From positions 1 through 15,367 of the forward strand of contig SBAY01000379.1 of NCBI GenBank assembly GCA_005239945.1: a stretch of DNA of 15,367 nucleotides, given 5' to 3'. Position 1 is the first letter of the stretch; each line of letters opens with the position of its first letter. Shown in pieces: positions 7,601 to 13,777 of the stretch. A program made the position numbers and the translations under genes. This DNA is from Nitrospira sp. (GTDB lineage Bacteria; UBA9089; CG2-30-40-21; SBAY01). The notes beneath the pieces are model-generated. The model was not told where the DNA came from. It made no database searches and saw only the letters and a program-made list of their open reading frames with translations.

Positions 7601-8067
7601 TTGATGAGGCATTAGGGCTTACCCAGGCAAACCTTAAGATTTGCCAGAAGAATAATTGGCTAAATATCATCTCAAGGTGTCACCGCTGTCTGGGGGCAAT
7701 TGAAAGGCTAAAGGGAGACCATAAGGAGGCTAAGGCCCATCTTCAAACCTCCCTCAAGATTGCAAGAAATGTTGGTATGCCTTCTCTTGAAATCGAAGCA
7801 CTGCTTGAGTCTGGCAGGCTGTGGTTGGATATGAAAAGATATGAAGACGCTATCCAAGAGGCAAACCATGTCCTAAAGCTATGTGAACGCACAGGCTTTA
7901 AGCTCTACGAACCTGAGGCCGAGCTGATTTTAGCCAGGGCATATCCTGGGCAAAAAAATAGGGATAAGGCGAAGGAGTCTGCCAATTCAGCCTACGAAAA
8001 AGCAGCAAAGATGGGCTACCACTGGCCTAAGACCGAGGCTGCCAAGCTCTTAGAAGAGATAGGATGA
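4672..8067 (+). CDS. Cyclase-STAND NTPase-TPR signalling protein
   Basis: A 1131-residue multidomain protein, apparently cytoplasmic. Residues 1-40 are polar and hydrophobically alternating (MEQNVNITNSQNITIIQ). Residues 45-165 are an unrecognised helical segment. Residues 195-355 are a class III nucleotide cyclase domain with metal ligands Asp203 (FMDIVGYSKL) and Asp242 (LPTGDGMAIAF) and the transition-state pair Asn300/Arg304 (INLAQRV). The base-selecting positions are Leu238 and Asn293 rather than Lys/Asp or Glu/Cys. Residues 394-650 are a STAND NTPase: Walker A GWGGVGKS (Lys424), Walker B LIILDGLE (Asp516), ITTR (Arg557), and a GHALSL block like the GLPLAL motif (609). A winged-helix region and TPRs (about 840-1125) follow. 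The C-terminal half is closely paralogous to 11425-13146. ATG 4672 follows AGGTGAAAG. A 15-residue insertion after the P-loop (nt 5975-6039) is palindromic. A role as effector-sensor in defence is inferred. Confidence 0.88.
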   Translation: MEQNVNITNSQNITIIQAEEDVKVAPQVASVISPKTVSVETSSAESTKLFDNIHTGKNKWCTYLEQYLNDSWVCQSLLDYVFGTMRRPRLRAAWSLQFFSVELFDKAVKTVSPNILAEDDKRLLSSIRARSVWDFLNTLSKGDDPEMSKIANQIKSEIQSQWEKSKFPIKSESIKRPLSDEEEMERPLPKEPELKQAHVLFMDIVGYSKLKADEQVKTMATLNRIVKDCLPEERRLMLPTGDGMAIAFLTNPESPLLTACKIAPKVKKAGIPLRMGMHTGPVYLVEDIKKQENIIGGGINLAQRVMDCGDAGHILASEEIAKPLSGVKEEYERLFHYLGEFEVKHRLILKIYNVYGEGFGNPEPPQRTPKGVGKIASLSLSLHNQTPPEPNFVGREDMLKTITEWYKDPKVRIGALIGWGGVGKSALVRKWYDSLECLDHVDACSVMNTALHTTLHPDGIFWWGFYRNAYLEAFLNALLKYVSRGEIDPETIKSTWEKVENIKEFIVKVEYLIILDGLEQMQKSGDEFGRMEHRELTELLHYLADAPASGLCLITTRYPLKDLDEWQEQGYNSLSLVDLSLPDALDMLKKRGVKGNDEEMEEVIERYKGHALSLTLLAGFLKKYHGGNIKESPKIEFVLSDEKRFKDVNKLLGRYAEKMSEAELCFLKIFSLFRKEVTEREFSGVFQCKMGFNNALVKMSELDFKDLVNGLVDWRLISFDEAEKTYTTHPLIKGYFESAFDEKEKKLCHKQIYQFFGKLAKDKPQTLEEMQPLFEQVYHGCSAGLYDEVFDNVFREKIDRGEAFIVHKLGAWETALSLARTFFPNNDLSKLPLVRKKHIQSWLLNEAGLALLSTGRPKEAEEVLACLAERDTKGDDWAGASATLQNLAELWFRTGRLKEAKEGAQKAIELEEKAWHKQYIMISKTYLGWILHLLGEDKEAEKEFQQADEIEVKISSHRLYSLPGVFYADFLISTNRIDEALGLTQANLKICQKNNWLNIISRCHRCLGAIERLKGDHKEAKAHLQTSLKIARNVGMPSLEIEALLESGRLWLDMKRYEDAIQEANHVLKLCERTGFKLYEPEAELILARAYPGQKNRDKAKESANSAYEKAAKMGYHWPKTEAAKLLEEIG
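5975..6039 (+). repeat. Palindromic in-frame insertion in the STAND gene
   Basis: Between the P-loop helix (WY) and the conserved PDGIF block this gene has 24 residues, whereas the paralogue at 10432-13146 has 9. The extra DNA is palindromic: TGGAGTGC (5975-5982) with GCACTCCA (6019-6026), an inner 8-bp stem (6001-6008 with 6014-6021), and a direct repeat CACTCCAT (6020-6027 and 6032-6039). This looks like a small palindromic element tolerated inside a coding gene. Insertion here, rather than deletion in the paralogue, is inferred from the palindromes. Confidence 0.5.
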
Positions 8068-8168
8068 AAGAGATATATACCCTTGGCTCAAGTAATAGAG
8101 AGATAGAAGAATTCATAGACCTGCTGAAGTTCTACCAGATTGAGTCTATAATCGATATAAGATTGTAG
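8064..8168 (+). pseudogene. Truncated DUF488 N-terminus
   Basis: The ATG at 8064 overlaps the stop of the large STAND gene (ATGA). The 34-codon frame reads MKEIYTLGSSNREIEEFIDL and onward to IIDIRL, then TAG 8166-8168. This matches the N-terminal strand and helix of DUF488 proteins, which typically begin IYTIGHSN and continue EEFIxLL to VDVR. A full DUF488 protein is about 110-180 residues, so roughly the last three quarters are missing. A 7-bp inverted repeat (8162-8168 with 8185-8191) spans the truncation point. The overlapping start implies that an intact DUF488 gene was once translationally coupled to the STAND gene. Confidence 0.65.
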
Positions 8169-8212
8169 CAATTTATGCAAGATACTACAATTTGATATAT
8201 CAGGAGGATGTA

Positions 8213-8704
8213 ATGAAACCAATATCTTCAAAGATTGTTGAGAAGACATGGAAAAGGATAGGAGGGATGTCTCCGGCAGAGATGCCGAAACTGGTCAGCC
8301 TTATGAACAGAAAGCAACCCTTTATCATTGCCTATCTTATGGGGGTAGGTGGTGATACCTTAAATCAAGATGAGCGGGAATTGTTAGTCTATTTAGGGGT
8401 AGTGGTGTGGCAGATAATGTCACAAGGAAGCGTATCTCTGCCTAAAATTACTGGAGAGGCTTTGGATAAGGCAGAAAGGGTAAACATGAAGATGCTTGAA
8501 TATCTTGAGGCAGAATTAGAGCCCGGCTTTACCCAGGTTGTAAAGACGATACTTAATAGCTATAACCAAATAGAAGTCTTAAGATATGTTGTTGAGGCCC
8601 TGATGGAGGAATCAGAAGAAGAAGCTTGTTTGATAAGAGATGAAAGTAAGGGACTTCTCTTGCTCTATCTGAAGACAGTGATTGACTGCCTTGATAAATA
8701 TTAG
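8213..8704 (+). CDS. Hypothetical 163-residue helical protein
   Basis: I do not recognise the family with confidence. The product begins MKPISSKIVEKTWKRIGGMS and is predicted by eye to be mostly helical, with a hydrophobic centre (KQPFIIAYLMGVGG; ELLVYLGVVVWQIMS) and an acidic segment (EALMEESEEEA). The hydrophobic stretches carry charges between them and look like packed helices rather than membrane spans. There is no signal peptide and no obvious catalytic motif. ATG 8213 is chosen because AGGAGG (8202-8207) precedes it by 5 nt; the frame extends upstream to 8192 without support. It lies 45 bp after the DUF488 remnant and on the same strand as the STAND gene, so it probably belongs to that transcription unit and might be a partner or regulator. 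Confidence 0.8.
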   Translation: MKPISSKIVEKTWKRIGGMSPAEMPKLVSLMNRKQPFIIAYLMGVGGDTLNQDERELLVYLGVVVWQIMSQGSVSLPKITGEALDKAERVNMKMLEYLEAELEPGFTQVVKTILNSYNQIEVLRYVVEALMEESEEEACLIRDESKGLLLLYLKTVIDCLDKY

Positions 8705-8721
8705 CTCGTAATACAAAAAGC

Positions 8722-8753
8722 TTGACAAATATGTTATTTTATGTTAACATAAA
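8722..8753 (+). promoter_or_regulatory. Promoter with a 16-bp palindrome over its -10 box
   Basis: TTGACA (8722-8727), 17 bp, then TAACAT (8745-8750) form a reasonable sigma70-type promoter. The -10 lies within a perfect 16-bp palindrome, TTTATGTTAACATAAA (8738-8753), which has the look of an operator for a dimeric repressor. The next gene downstream is the DUF4143 ATPase at 9020, separated by a wordy palindromic repeat. The regulator is unknown. Confidence 0.5.
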
Positions 8754-8848
8754 TGTAACAAATATGTATTTAACGGTATCGGAATTTCAAAGTTTTTACT
8801 CTTAAAGAAAGTAATTTGGAAAAAGAAGCTTTTTATTACCGACTCACA

Positions 8849-8960
8849 AAGGGTTCGAGGAGTCGAGGTTTCGAGGGTTCAAGTGAAGATAAGGTTTAAA
8901 AATCTATTTTTTTATTAATAATACCCTTGAACTCTTGACTCCTTGAAACCTTGAACCCTT
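8849..8960. repeat. Palindromic word-repeat element
   Basis: Left arm 8849-8883 (starting AAGGGTTCGAGGAGTCGAGG) and right arm 8926-8960 are imperfect 35-bp inverted repeats. Reading both arms the same way, the left carries the words AGTC then TTTC and the right carries them in the opposite order, so the arms are not simple copies. The centre is AT-rich with no open frame. CTCACAAA (8843-8850) and CTCACGAA (8963-8970) could be an imperfect target duplication, less convincing than at the other two palindromic insertions. It sits between the promoter at 8722-8750 and the ATPase gene. Confidence 0.5.
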
Positions 8961-8977
8961 CCCTCACGAAGTGAGGG
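8961..8977. repeat. Short GC hairpin
   Basis: A perfect 7-bp stem CCCTCAC/GTGAGGG with a GAA loop. It would form a stable RNA hairpin in the leader of the ATPase gene. No T-run follows, so it is not a typical intrinsic terminator. The rest of the gap (8754-8848 and 8978-9019) shows nothing beyond a 7-bp inverted pair, ACGGTAT near 8773 and ATACCGT near 8988. Confidence 0.4.
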
Positions 8978-9019
8978 TATCTTGTTTATACCGTATTTGC
9001 AAAATAAGGTAGGATGAAT

Positions 9020-10435
9020 ATGGATGAGATGGAGAAGAATTTTAAGGTCTTTCGAGAGGTAAATTACTGGTGGAGCCGAGGATGTGTCCCTCCTGAATTT
9101 ATGGACTGTGTAGAAAGAGGGCTTTTAAAAGAGATTAAAGAGGTGATTGATCAACCCCAGATGGTGCTCATTGAAGGACCTCGCCGGGTAGGAAAGACCT
9201 CTCTGTTTTATCAGATTATTGACTATCTTATTAAAGAAGGGGTAGAGCCAAAGAGAATATTCTATCTTTCCCTTGATGACCCTCTTCTGGTCAAGGAAAG
9301 GGTATTTGAGGATATAGTAGAGTTTATCGGAATATATCTGGCAAAAAGGGCTGTAAGAGACTTGTCTAGCAGGGTATATCTCTTATTGGATGAGGTAACC
9401 CATATAGATGGTTGGGAATTTTATCTTAAGCGATACTATGATCAGAAATACCCCTTTAAATTCTTTGTCAGTAGCTCTTCTTCTACCTTTTTAAAGAAGA
9501 GAAGTAAAGAGAGCCTTGCTGGAAGGGTAATATCTTACCAGCTCTTTCCTTTCTCCTTTGTTGAATTTCTACGATTAAAGACTGCTTTCTCAAAGCCCAT
9601 CCCATTTTATGAATCCCTTAGTGGGTTATGGGAAGAGGCATTTGAGGATTGGGATCAAGCAGCAATCTACAAAGAATTATCCCAGCTAAGACTTGAGTTC
9701 TCCTTCTTTGAGGAAGAGGTAAAACAGTCTCTTACCAGCTATCTTTTAGAAGGGGGCTTCCCTGAATTCCTTAGTTTGAAGGAAGGAAAGGTAAAAGATA
9801 GATATTTCTGGGATAATGTAGCCGAACGGGTTGTCTATCGTGATATACCTGAAATCTTTGGGGTAGAAGATAGAGAGCTCCTTCAGAAGACTCTAATCTA
9901 TTCTATAGAAAATGCCGGTCAAATGCTAAATACCGTAAATATAGCTAATTCCTTTGGTACATCAAGACAGACCATCTCTCTCTATCTTTACTATCTTTGC
10001 TGTGGGCTTTTAATCGGGCTCCTTGAGAAATATGCTAAGACAAAAGCTGGAAGAATGAAAGCTTACAAAAAGGTCTATCCTGTAGATACTGGTCTGTTTG
10101 TCAACCTATTAAAGATTCCCTTAGAGAGGATAGAGACCTCTGGGCTATGGGGAAGGATAGTTGAGATATTGGTACATCAGCTCTTAAGAAGATATACTAA
10201 GAGAGATAAAGTCTATTATTATCGAGAAAGGGAAAAGGAGGTAGACTTTGTCATAGATACATATCTGCATCCCCTTCCCATAGAAGTGAAATATCGTGGA
10301 GAGATGAAAGAGATGTCAGGACTATTTCGCTTCATGGATATATTTAAAGCCAAAAAACCACTTGTGATTACAAAAGATAGATTAGACCTTAAAGACCAGA
10401 TACTCTATGTGCCCTTGTGGATGTTTGTTAGTTGA
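9020..10435 (+). CDS. AAA ATPase with DUF4143 domain
   Basis: A 471-residue member of the AAA_14/DUF4143 family. Numbering is from ATG 9020. The ATPase part (about 20-230) has Walker A GPRRVGKTS (Lys59), Walker B LLLDEVTHI (Asp124) and the family's SSSSSTFLKKRSKESLAGR and FPFSFVEFL blocks. The C-terminal part (about 265-460) matches DUF4143, with a winged-helix-like segment (TSRQTISLYLYYL) and a restriction-endonuclease-like core (EKEVDFVIDTYL then PIEVKYR). The family is common in prokaryotes and mostly uncharacterised. ATG 9020 gives 6 nt from AAGGTAGG (9006-9013), whereas ATG 9014 would abut it; 9014 remains possible. The stop overlaps the start of the next gene (TTGA), so ATPase and nuclease-like STAND gene form one unit. 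Confidence 0.87.
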   Translation: MDEMEKNFKVFREVNYWWSRGCVPPEFMDCVERGLLKEIKEVIDQPQMVLIEGPRRVGKTSLFYQIIDYLIKEGVEPKRIFYLSLDDPLLVKERVFEDIVEFIGIYLAKRAVRDLSSRVYLLLDEVTHIDGWEFYLKRYYDQKYPFKFFVSSSSSTFLKKRSKESLAGRVISYQLFPFSFVEFLRLKTAFSKPIPFYESLSGLWEEAFEDWDQAAIYKELSQLRLEFSFFEEEVKQSLTSYLLEGGFPEFLSLKEGKVKDRYFWDNVAERVVYRDIPEIFGVEDRELLQKTLIYSIENAGQMLNTVNIANSFGTSRQTISLYLYYLCCGLLIGLLEKYAKTKAGRMKAYKKVYPVDTGLFVNLLKIPLERIETSGLWGRIVEILVHQLLRRYTKRDKVYYYREREKEVDFVIDTYLHPLPIEVKYRGEMKEMSGLFRFMDIFKAKKPLVITKDRLDLKDQILYVPLWMFVS

Positions 10436-11373
10436 TTAAAATAAAGATGAACAAGAATAAAATCCCCTTTTCTTCTTATCAAGAGTTTAAGGAGGCATTC
10501 CCTAAGTTTAAGAAAGGACTCCATAATATAGTGGAGCGAAGGTTAGAGGTAATCTTTCGAGAGCTGTATCCAAATAGCTTTGTGAAGATTGAGTCTAACT
10601 TTGCAGTTAAAGGCCGGGCAGATATGATTATTCACCTGAAGAATAAGACCGTCCATATTGAACTGATTGCCTCAAAAGAGATGGTAAATAGGGATGTGAA
10701 GTTACTGGTGAGGTCTTTGTGTAATGTGCGGATTGTAATCCTGATGGATGATGAGATTGATGATAAGGTAGCTTATGAGTATCACGATGAGTTACACTCC
10801 CGAAATCTCCCGCCAGATTATTTCCCACGATTCAAACTGAGTGATGTATTGGTAAAGGATAGAGAGGAAGGGTTTAAGGAGAGACTAAAGGAGGTATTGG
10901 AACCTAAACCCATTCTTGAGCCAAGACTCATCCATATTACCAAGTCAGAGCCAAACTGGGTTGGACGCGAAGAGGAAGTTACAAAGATAAGCCAGGCCTA
11001 CCAGAGTGAGGAGATAAAGGTTGTAGCCCTTGTTGGATGGGGTGGATTTGGCAAAACTGCCCTTGCCCGAAGATGGTATGAACTACTTAAAGAAAATAAT
11101 ATCCAACCAGACGGCATCTTTGGATGGAGCTTTTACAAGAATAAGTCATTGGATGCCTTCCTTGAAGCAAGCTTAGATTACTTAAGCCAGGGAAGTCAGG
11201 AAGTAAAAGAACTAAAGACTGCTCCAGTAAGGTTCGCTAAACTTAAGGAATACCTGAATAAAGGCAAGTTCCTCTTTATCCTTGATGGGCTTGAGGAGAT
11301 ACAAGAAGATAGACAATCAGACAAGTTCGGCAGCCTGAGGGATACCTCAATGCAAGGCTTTCTTCAGAACTAG
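10432..11373 (+). CDS. STAND protein 5' part, nuclease-like and P-loop
   Basis: 313 residues up to the in-frame TAG. It starts with TTG 10432, overlapping the upstream stop by 4 bp; ATG 10447 is an alternative, and neither has a clear Shine-Dalgarno. Residues about 20-140 (KGLHNIVERRLEVIFRELYP, GRADMIIHL, TVHIELIASK) resemble a restriction-endonuclease-like fold with Asp64 and Glu77. The lysine of a standard E-x-K is not in place (Lys82 is further on), so nuclease activity is uncertain. From about 175 the STAND NTPase begins: WVGREEE, Walker A GWGGFGKT (Lys208) and Walker B FLFILDGLE (Asp285). The N-terminus is unrelated to that of the cyclase paralogue, whereas the NTPase is related. As it stands, the product would lack the ARC region, winged helix and TPRs. 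Confidence 0.75.
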   Translation: MIKIKMNKNKIPFSSYQEFKEAFPKFKKGLHNIVERRLEVIFRELYPNSFVKIESNFAVKGRADMIIHLKNKTVHIELIASKEMVNRDVKLLVRSLCNVRIVILMDDEIDDKVAYEYHDELHSRNLPPDYFPRFKLSDVLVKDREEGFKERLKEVLEPKPILEPRLIHITKSEPNWVGREEEVTKISQAYQSEEIKVVALVGWGGFGKTALARRWYELLKENNIQPDGIFGWSFYKNKSLDAFLEASLDYLSQGSQEVKELKTAPVRFAKLKEYLNKGKFLFILDGLEEIQEDRQSDKFGSLRDTSMQGFLQN

Positions 11374-11424
11374 GCAGGTGGAGAGATAAAGGAGAGTTTT
11401 TGCCTCATCACCACCCGCTATCCA

Positions 11425-13146
11425 ATGACAGATCTGAGAAATTATGAAGGAAAGAGTTACATACCAATGGATATAGAGCAGCTCAAAAGAGAGGATGGGA
11501 TAAATCTCTTTAAGAAGCGAGGTATCAAGGGCGAGGATGATGAACTTGGCAAGCTGATGGAGGAGTATGGTGGTCATGCACTGAGCCTCACCCTGGTTGC
11601 AAGTTTCTTGAATGACTTCTATGATGGGGATGCCAAAAGGGCTAATGAAATATCCTTCTATGATATGAAGGATGAAGATAATAAAGCCTTGCGTATCCTA
11701 AAAGCCTATGATGAAAGACTTACTCAGGAACAACGGGTTTTCTTGCAGATATTCTCCTGCTTCATTAGACCCATCGATGATGATGCCGTAAGGGAAGTCT
11801 TTAGAAAGAAGATTAAGGTAAAAAGAAGGGTAATCTTCAATGAGTCCCTCATCTCTATGCCTGAGTTTGGGTTTAAACAGATGATTCACCACCTTGAGGA
11901 GAGGAGGCTGATATATAAAGGGGATACCCACCAACTCATCAGAAACTATTTTAAGAAAGGTTTAGATGAAGAGGCAAGGATTGCCATAAACCGCAGGTTA
12001 TACCATTATGTTGGAACTTTAGCCCCTAATGAGCCAAAGACTTTAGAAGAGATGCAGCCTCTGTTTGAGCAGGTCTATCATGGCTGTGCGGCTGGGCTTT
12101 ATGATGAGGTGGATGATGATGTTTATTGGGAGAAAATATACAGAAGGGAGGAATACTTCCTTGTCAAGAAGCTTGGTGCCTGGGAAATAGACCTATCCCT
12201 TGCCAGAACATTCTTTCCGAATAATGACCTTTCAAAGATACCGCTGGTGAGTGAGAAGAGCACCCAGAGCTTCCTGCTCAATGAGGCAGGACTGGCACTT
12301 CTTAATACAGGTAGGCCAAAAGAGGCAGAGAAGCCATTTTTGACAGCAGTCTGGATGCTTATTGAGGCAAAAGACTGGGAAAATGCCTCTGTGGGTTATC
12401 AAAACCTGGCTGATCTCTGGTTTCGAAGAGGAGAGCTTGAGAGAGCAAAAGAGGGTGCTCAAAAGGCGATTGAGCTGGCAGAGAAAGCAGGCTCTGAGCG
12501 GGGTATTGTAAATTCAAAAGCTTATCTTGCCTGGATACTTCATCTCTTAGGCAAAGATGAAGAAGCAAAAAAGGAATTCCAGCAGGCAGATGAGCTTCAA
12601 GTAAAGATTGATCCAGATGGGGATCGGCTTTACAGTTTACCGGGAGTTTTCTATGTTGACTTCCTCATCTCAACCAACCGGATTGATGAGGCATTAGGGC
12701 TTACCCAGGCAAACCTTGAGATTTGCCAAGGATATAATGTGATAAACGACATCTCAAGGTATCACCGCTGCCTAAGTGCAATTGAAAGGCTAAAGGGAAA
12801 CCACAAGGAGGCTGAGGCTCATCTTCAAACCTCACTTGAGATTGCCAGAAATGTTGGTATGCCTTTCCTTGAAATCGAAGCCTTGCTTGAGTTGGGCAGG
12901 CTGTGGTTGGATATGGAAAGATATGAAGATGCTATTCGAGAGGCAAACCAGGTCCTAAATCTTTGTGAACGAACAGGCTTTAAGCTCTACGAACCTGAGG
13001 CAGAGCTGATTTTAGCCAGGGCATATCTTGGGCAAAAAAATAGGGATAAGGCGAAGGAGTTTGCCAAGTCAGCCTACGAAAAAGCAACAAAGATGGGCTA
13101 CCACTGGCCCAAAACCGACGCTGGCCAGTTATTGAACCGCGAATAA
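11425..13146 (+). CDS. STAND protein 3' part, winged helix and TPRs
   Basis: The downstream portion of the broken STAND gene, open for 573 codons from ATG 11425. It has no Shine-Dalgarno, and the conserved ITTRYP block upstream of the ATG is lost if translation begins here, so independent expression is doubtful. It holds the end of the NTPase (GHALSLTLVASFL, equivalent to GLPLAL), a winged-helix region and TPRs from about 12280 to 13110. It resembles 6400-8067 throughout, with a 61-bp identical block (12657-12717 versus 7575-7635). The C-terminus differs: the paralogue ends LLEEIG, this one LLNRE, because the last codons run into a repeat-like sequence that supplies the stop. Confidence 0.75.
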   Translation: MTDLRNYEGKSYIPMDIEQLKREDGINLFKKRGIKGEDDELGKLMEEYGGHALSLTLVASFLNDFYDGDAKRANEISFYDMKDEDNKALRILKAYDERLTQEQRVFLQIFSCFIRPIDDDAVREVFRKKIKVKRRVIFNESLISMPEFGFKQMIHHLEERRLIYKGDTHQLIRNYFKKGLDEEARIAINRRLYHYVGTLAPNEPKTLEEMQPLFEQVYHGCAAGLYDEVDDDVYWEKIYRREEYFLVKKLGAWEIDLSLARTFFPNNDLSKIPLVSEKSTQSFLLNEAGLALLNTGRPKEAEKPFLTAVWMLIEAKDWENASVGYQNLADLWFRRGELERAKEGAQKAIELAEKAGSERGIVNSKAYLAWILHLLGKDEEAKKEFQQADELQVKIDPDGDRLYSLPGVFYVDFLISTNRIDEALGLTQANLEICQGYNVINDISRYHRCLSAIERLKGNHKEAEAHLQTSLEIARNVGMPFLEIEALLELGRLWLDMERYEDAIREANQVLNLCERTGFKLYEPEAELILARAYLGQKNRDKAKEFAKSAYEKATKMGYHWPKTDAGQLLNRE

Positions 13147-13169
13147 ACGCTAATGAACACGGATGTAGA
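13131..13169. repeat. Repeat-like words at the 3' end of the STAND gene
   Basis: The sequence CCGCGAATAAACGCTAATGA and the bases after it consist of near-repeats of an 'ACGCGAATGAA' type of word, which I recognise as common in dispersed palindromic repeats. It replaces the expected last residues of the protein and supplies its stop codon at 13144-13146. No partner arm was found in this window. Confidence 0.3.
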
Positions 13170-13180
13170 AGGAAGTAGTA

Positions 13181-13208
13181 GTCTTCCCCGCGCGAGTGGG
13201 GGTGTTTA
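13181..13208. CRISPR. Lone type I-E-like CRISPR repeat
   Basis: GTCTTCCCCGCGCGAGTGGG followed by GGTGTTTA has the length, the CCCC-GCGCGAG-GGGG hairpin and the GTGTTT end typical of type I-E (E. coli-class) CRISPR repeats, as I recall them. A second, poor partial match starts 36 bp later (GTCTTCCC at 13216, then GGCGGGG). There are no regular spacers and no cas genes in the window, so this is not a working array; it is either a relic or a chance palindrome. Confidence 0.35.
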
Positions 13209-13268
13209 ATCGGAAGTCTTCCCATGGCGGGGCTAAGAGAAAGACAGGACATAATGGAGATTAAAACT

Positions 13269-13766
13269 ATGTCAGAAAAACCATACATCGCTTATCTGGA
13301 TATAGAAACAACAGGCTTAAGTCCGACAAGAGGGGAAATAACCGTAATTGGGATATATTTGGAGGATAACGTTCATCAAGAACTTATTCAATTGCTTGAA
13401 AACGATATATCCTCGGCAATACTGTTTAAGATAATTGAAAATGTGGAGATACTTTATACCTATAACGGTTCGAGATTTGATTTACCCTATATCAAGGCAA
13501 GATTAGGCATAGATTTGACTGAATATTGCCATCACATAGATCTGATGTATGAATGCTGGCGAAGAAACCTGTATGGTGGACTTAAAGGGGTGGAAAAACA
13601 GCTCAATATCAAAAGAAATTTAACAGGAGTAGATGGTAGGATGGCGGTTAAGTTATGGTATGATTATAAATTTTATGGAAATAAACAAAATTTGGACACC
13701 TTGTTGGAATATAATAAAGAGGATGTGTTGAATTTAAGATTGGTCAAAGAAAAATTATATGTCTGA
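13269..13766 (+). CDS. RNase H-like DEDD exonuclease domain protein
   Basis: A 165-residue protein of the ribonuclease H-like/YprB type (RNase_H_2 family), expected to cut nucleic acid 3'-5' with two metals. Exo I is YLDIETTGLS (Asp and Glu), Exo II is YNGSRFDLPYI (Asn and Asp), and Exo III is YNKEDVLNLRLV (Tyr and Asp). The blocks are in the right order and spacing, and the length fits a stand-alone domain. ATG 13269 is chosen because GGAGA (13256-13260) precedes it by 8 nt; ATG 13254 is a real alternative, and 13224 lies in the CRISPR-like repeat. It follows the broken STAND gene by 122 bp and converges with epsI. Such domains occur in repair and defence contexts; the role here is unknown. 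Confidence 0.85.
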   Translation: MSEKPYIAYLDIETTGLSPTRGEITVIGIYLEDNVHQELIQLLENDISSAILFKIIENVEILYTYNGSRFDLPYIKARLGIDLTEYCHHIDLMYECWRRNLYGGLKGVEKQLNIKRNLTGVDGRMAVKLWYDYKFYGNKQNLDTLLEYNKEDVLNLRLVKEKLYV

Positions 13767-13777
13767 CATTATATCTT

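Larger units (their letters stand above)
10432..13146 (+). pseudogene. Nuclease-like STAND-TPR gene with in-frame TAG
   Basis: The two open frames 10432-11373 and 11425-13146 are in the same reading frame and together make one STAND-TPR protein of about 904 codons, interrupted only by TAG at 11371-11373. The codons after the stop read AGGEIKESFCLITTRYPM and match the paralogue at 4672-8067 across the junction (its ITTRYPL block), so no sequence is missing. The stop lies between Walker B and the ITTR motif. A single change from TTG (Leu) to TAG would explain it, since Leu fits the local pattern LQN-x-AGGEI. A fresh nonsense mutation, a sequencing error or readthrough are all possible. Confidence 0.8.

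Noticed and set aside
12980..13288. 102-codon minus-strand frame
   Set aside because: Covers the STAND 3' end and the CRISPR-like repeat; no start signal, composition typical of an antisense shadow.
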